Of a stretch of DNA of 34,349 nt, positions 31,636-34,349 are shown one piece after another. The translations under genes and the position numbers were made by a program. Position 1 is the stretch's first letter. Every line of letters begins with the position of its first letter. The stretch lies in NCBI GenBank assembly GCA_964607545.1, contig CAZSLV010000008.1:1-34349 (forward strand). The letters are read 5' to 3'. Origin of the DNA: Gudongella sp964607545. GTDB taxonomy: Bacteria; Bacillota; Clostridia; Tissierellales; Tissierellaceae. Below the pieces are notes generated by a model, which was not told the origin of the DNA, made no database searches, and saw only the letters and a list, made by a program, of their open reading frames with translations.

Positions 31636-33113
31636 ATGAAGAAACAAATAAAATTAATTTTAATATTTATTTTATCCCTTACTTTAAGTTTGGGCATGGG
31701 TCTTTCAACCTATGCTGCGAGCCTAGATTCCAATATCGAACCTCCACCTGATATTCCTATAGAAAATAATGATGAAAAAGTTGAAGAGGCAAAAGAAGAA
31801 GATGAAAAAGTAGAAGAGGAAAAAGTAGAAGAGGCTAAAGAGGAAGAGCCTAAAGTAGAAGAGCCTAAAGCAGAAGAACCTAAAGAGGAAGAGCCTAAAG
31901 CAGAAGAGCCTAAAGTTGAAGAGCCTAAAGAGGAAGAGCCTAAAGCAGAAGAGCCTAAAGCAGATGAACCTAAAGTTGAAGAGCCTAAAGCAGATGAACC
32001 TAAAGTTGAAGAGCCTAAAGCAGAAGAGCCTAAAGTTGAAGAGACAAAAGTAGAAGAACCAAAGCCAGAAGAGCCTAAAATTGAAACTACAATTATAAAG
32101 AAGATAATAGATATAAATGCAAATCTTAAGGTAGCAGATTTAAGTCTTACCAATGAAGATACTCTTAATTATGAAATTATACTTACTAACGATGGAGACT
32201 TTGATTTAGATAGTCTAACAGTTTCAGATAGGTTGGGCCTATATATAGGGGATGAGATTTTAACAAGTGGAGAAGAAAGGGCATTTGAGGGGTCTTATGA
32301 TATAGATAGGTTTAATGAACTAGAAGAAATTGAAAATATAATTAACATAAGGGGTCAAGTAGAAGGAAGAGAAGTGGATTTATCCTTAGCCTTTATAGCC
32401 CAAGTAGAAATTATAAAGGGATCTATAACCATTAAAATAAATGATCTTTCAGACAGCAAAGAAGTATTTGATGTTTTTATAGAGGGAGATAATCAACAAA
32501 GTGGGTCCTATACCCTTTCCTTAAAAAATGGTGAAGAAGGTAGAATTGATAATTTATGGTTGGATGAGTATAAAATAAAACCAGTAACCCCAATGAATTA
32601 TAGCCTAGTTAAAGAATCTAGCGTAAACCTTAATGAAAGAAAAGATGCCTTTGTTGAAGTTTCCTATGAGGTAAATAATAAAAGGTGGTTTACAAGTAAG
32701 GATTCAATTGAAATAAAAGAAATAGTAAATAAAAGTAAAAGAAAGGCTAAAGTAGAAAGCACTAAGTCAAGCTTAGAAGAAAAATTAAGTGATTCCTACT
32801 ACTTTGAGATATTTGAAGAAGTCCCTATTGAAGAAGAAGTGGTAGAGCCTCTAGTACCAGTGGTACCAGAAACACCTGAAACACCNNNNNNNNNNNNNNN
32901 NNNNNNNNNNNNNNNNNNNNNNNNNNNNNNNNNNNNNNNNNNNNNNNNNNNNNNNNNNNNNNNNNNNNNNNNNNNNNNNNNNNNNTACCTGATGAAAGTA
33001 ATGATCAAAAAGATGACATTATAGAAGCTAAGGATCCTATAGAAGAAGTAAAAATTGAAAGTGAAGAAGTTATGGATTTGCCAAAGGAAATTACAGAAGT
33101 TGAAAGTGAATAG
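31636..33113 (+). CDS. Secreted acidic-repeat surface protein, interrupted by an assembly gap
   Basis: ATG 31636 follows AGGAGG. A signal peptide (KKQIK, hydrophobic core, cleavage near TYAAS) precedes a stretch of (E/A)EPK five-residue repeats (about residues 40-150), then beta-rich domains: ILTNDGDFDLDSLTVSDRLG (DUF11-like) and ITIKINDLSDSKEVFDVFIEG (Cna-B-like). The reading reaches PETPETP and meets 100 Ns. After the gap the frame that continues the acidic, Pro/Glu-rich composition begins PDESNDQKDD and stops at TAG 33111-33113; the early stop at 33022-33024 is an artefact of gap length. No LPxTG or C-terminal helix is visible. It is followed 15 bases later by the SipW-type peptidase gene, suggesting a matrix or adhesion protein of that set. 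Confidence 0.75.
31845..32080 (+). repeat. 15-base coding tandem repeat (EPKxE units)
   Basis: Near-identical units of the form GAGCCTAAAGCAGAA encode EPKAE/EPKVE pentapeptides, with Asp sometimes replacing Glu. The composition suggests a stiff, highly charged spacer holding later domains off the wall. Confidence 0.85.
32886..32985. other. Assembly gap of 100 N
   Basis: Exactly 100 Ns replace unknown sequence. The left edge shows GAAACACCT repeated (ETP residues), so a tandem repeat probably caused the break. To keep the flanking frames joined, the true length must leave remainder 2 on division by 3. Confidence 0.95.
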
Positions 33114-33128
33114 GTGGGAGGGATATAG

Positions 33129-33659
33129 ATGACAGAAAAAAAGGAAAATAGAACCTTAAAAATAATATCTAACCTTTTATTTATAGTATTTATGCTAGTT
33201 ATGGTCTTTCTGATATTTATAACTGCCCAATCTAGATTTACTGGAATGGAGCCATCCCTATTTGGAAATAGGCTCTATGTAGTAGATAGTGGATCAATGG
33301 AGCCAAGTATGCCTGTAAATTCACTAATAGTGGTTAAGGAAATGACTCCAGATCAAATAAAGGTTGGAGATATCCTAACCTATTATGGGGCAAATTCTAA
33401 AACAAGGGTAACCCACAGGGTTATTGAAATTGGACCAAATAATGATTACTTTATAACCCAAGGTGATGCTAATAATGTTGAAGATGCAATGCCAGTAGAA
33501 AGAAACCAGGTAATAGGAAAAGTTGCCTTAACTATACCACTTGTAGGCTATGCATTTAGGTTTTTATCTAGCCTACCAGGGATAATATTTATAATATCTT
33601 TAGGGATTATAGGATTTATTGCCCCCCTAATTTTCAAAAGACAACCAAAAGAAGCTTAA
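33129..33659 (+). CDS. sipW: SipW-type (ER-type) signal peptidase I
   Basis: A 176-residue membrane peptidase of family S26B. An N-terminal helix (about 12-32) is followed by the catalytic Ser56 in VDSGSMEPSMP, the ER-type His96 in TRVTHRVIEIG (where standard bacterial LepB enzymes have Lys), and Asp113 in TQGDANN. A C-terminal helix (about 143-168) ends in KRQPKEA. In Bacillus, SipW processes TasA and TapA, the matrix fibre proteins. The next gene encodes a protein with a typical SipW-substrate N-terminus. GGTGGGAGG precedes the ATG. The call as a matrix-dedicated peptidase rests on this context. Confidence 0.93.
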   Translation: MTEKKENRTLKIISNLLFIVFMLVMVFLIFITAQSRFTGMEPSLFGNRLYVVDSGSMEPSMPVNSLIVVKEMTPDQIKVGDILTYYGANSKTRVTHRVIEIGPNNDYFITQGDANNVEDAMPVERNQVIGKVALTIPLVGYAFRFLSSLPGIIFIISLGIIGFIAPLIFKRQPKEA

Positions 33660-33675
33660 GGAAAGGATGGTCTAT

Positions 33676-34143
33676 ATGAAAAATAAATTAATTATTTTCT
33701 TAAGTATACTCTTAGTATCAATTATGGTAGGTGGGGGAACATCAGCATGGTTTACATCAATTTCAGATTCTAAAATAAATGAATTTAATTTAAGTATAGT
33801 CAATGTAGAAGTAGAGGATAAGGGTTTAGATGATATAAGACTTAAGAACCTAGGATCAAGTGATGCTTATGTAAGGGTTATCCTAATCCCTATGTGGTCT
33901 GACCCAAGTATATCAACTAGGGATGTAAATATAAAGATAGGAGATGATTGGAAGGAAAAAGATGGATATTATTATTACAAAAAAGTCTTAGGAAGTGGAG
34001 AAAAAACAAGTAACTTAATTGACACTATAAGTATACCCCAAGAAAGAGGAGAAAGCTTTACCCTTAAAGTTGTTGCAGAAGGAGTCCAATCTTCACATAT
34101 GGCCTGGAAAGATGTATGGAGCATTGATAACTTACCTTTCTAA
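33676..34143 (+). CDS. TasA/camelysin-like SipW-dependent secreted protein
   Basis: A 155-residue exported protein. The N-terminus KNKLIIFLSILLVSIMVGGGTSAWFTS shows the SipW-dependent signature: a hydrophobic helix ending in GGGTSAWF, followed by SDSKINEFNLSIVNVEV. The rest is a single beta-rich domain with AYVRVILIPMWSD, as in CalY/TasA proteins, but it is short compared with TasA (about 260 residues), so it may be a minor or cap subunit like TapA. ATG 33676 is preferred over ATG 33667, since AAGGAAAGG (33658-33666) sits too near the latter. It should be cleaved by the peptidase encoded just before and join an extracellular fibre. Confidence 0.82.
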   Translation: MKNKLIIFLSILLVSIMVGGGTSAWFTSISDSKINEFNLSIVNVEVEDKGLDDIRLKNLGSSDAYVRVILIPMWSDPSISTRDVNIKIGDDWKEKDGYYYYKKVLGSGEKTSNLIDTISIPQERGESFTLKVVAEGVQSSHMAWKDVWSIDNLPF

Positions 34144-34179
34144 TCCAGACCAACATAGGATTCCATAAGATAAATTTGT

Positions 34180-34253
34180 TGTTTGGCAAACTTGGAGAAA
34201 TCTAAGGACGCAAAGCCACAGGGCCTTCTAAATAGATGGCAGCCTAGCTGCAG
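34180..34253 (+). ncRNA. Cyclic di-GMP-I (GEMM-I) riboswitch
   Basis: The highly conserved core is present in order: GGCAAAC (34185-34191), a hairpin CTTGGA-GAAA-TCTAAG (34191-34206) with a GNRA loop that docks in the receptor, GACGCAAAGCC (34207-34217), an AGGGCC arm, and ATGGCAGCC (34236-34244). This matches the clostridial GEMM-I class that senses c-di-GMP. GCAGC-CTA-GCTGC (34239-34251) can form an alternative hairpin. AAATAG (34230-34235) could pair with CTATTT (34265-34270), so the switch may act by rearrangement near the ribosome site. No classic terminator follows. It precedes a secreted-protein gene. Confidence 0.92.
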
Positions 34254-34287
34254 CTACTAAAAACCTATTTTAAAAGGAGGAAGAAAA

Positions 34288-34349
34288 ATGAAAAAGAGAA
34301 ACATAATGTTAGTAACCAGTATGATGTTAGCAGTATTACTTATTGCAGG
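34288..34349 (+). CDS. Start of a secreted protein, cut by the window end
   Basis: ATG 34288 is preceded seven bases earlier by AGGAGG (34275-34280). The 20 visible codons give a signal-peptide beginning: KKRN followed by a hydrophobic run. The sequence ends before any domain or cleavage site. Its place after a c-di-GMP riboswitch and next to the SipW/TasA-like genes suggests it is a further matrix or adhesin component, perhaps the main fibre subunit, but that is inference. Confidence 0.8.
   Translation, partial: MKKRNIMLVTSMMLAVLLIA

Noticed and set aside
31845..32080. CRISPR-like short repeats
   Set aside because: Units are contiguous 15-base coding repeats without unique spacers.
31710..32153. 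147-residue Gly/Ser-rich frame on the minus strand
   Set aside because: It is the reverse shadow of the EPK coding repeat and has no ribosome site or signal.
32986..33024. Stop of the surface protein at 33024
   Set aside because: That frame depends on the arbitrary 100-N gap length. The other frame keeps the acidic, Pro/Glu-rich composition to TAG 33111-33113.

Overview
This 34.3 kb window looks like a chromosomal segment of a low-GC, anaerobic, amino-acid-fermenting Firmicute, most likely of the Tissierellia/Clostridia group. The basis is the A/T-rich codon use, strong AGGAGG ribosome sites, several TTG starts, the lysine-fermentation pair kal/kce, a PPi-type phosphofructokinase, and the housekeeping string rho-rpmE-DUF1385-prmC-prfA-tsaC-ywlE-rpiB-upp-tagO-mnaA-murA-mreB. 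The genus cannot be fixed from the sequence alone. No tRNA, rRNA, CRISPR array or insertion sequence was found. One 100-N assembly gap lies at 32886-32985.

Layout: 1-2155 holds the end of an unidentified gene, an MFS exporter, a 32-residue membrane miniprotein and a small unknown protein. 2156-4501 is a LonB-type protease. 4591-9507 (minus strand) is an S-layer-homology protein and a three-gene operon: ABC ATPase, CARDB-like surface protein, MacB/FtsX-like permease. 9792-11030 is the most striking gene: a ferritin-like protein whose single reading frame is interrupted by one in-frame TGA, best read as a selenocysteine codon. 11095-13950 holds PPi-phosphofructokinase, kal and kce, the last two separated by an intergenic palindromic repeat element. 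14115-27375 is the translation, RNA and cell-wall block, all on the plus strand, with two half-size CHR transporters inserted between prmC and prfA. 27454-30045 holds a flavodoxin and a large secreted phosphodiester-glycosidase (NAGPA) protein.

30258-34349 looks like a surface-matrix locus: a BTAD (SARP-type) regulator with a degenerate GGDEF-like tail, a secreted acidic-repeat protein (interrupted by the gap), a SipW-type signal peptidase, a TasA/camelysin-like SipW substrate, then a GEMM-I cyclic-di-GMP riboswitch leading into another secreted protein cut by the window end. The simplest reading is that c-di-GMP and the BTAD regulator together control production of a secreted fibre or adhesin that SipW processes.

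Main candidates for something undescribed: the UGA-containing ferritin-like protein with a possible bSECIS hairpin; the BTAD/pseudo-GGDEF regulator next to a c-di-GMP riboswitch and a SipW/TasA set; and recurring GTTACAA heptamers near that regulator. All functions are inferred from sequence patterns recognised by eye. No database search or folding program was run.
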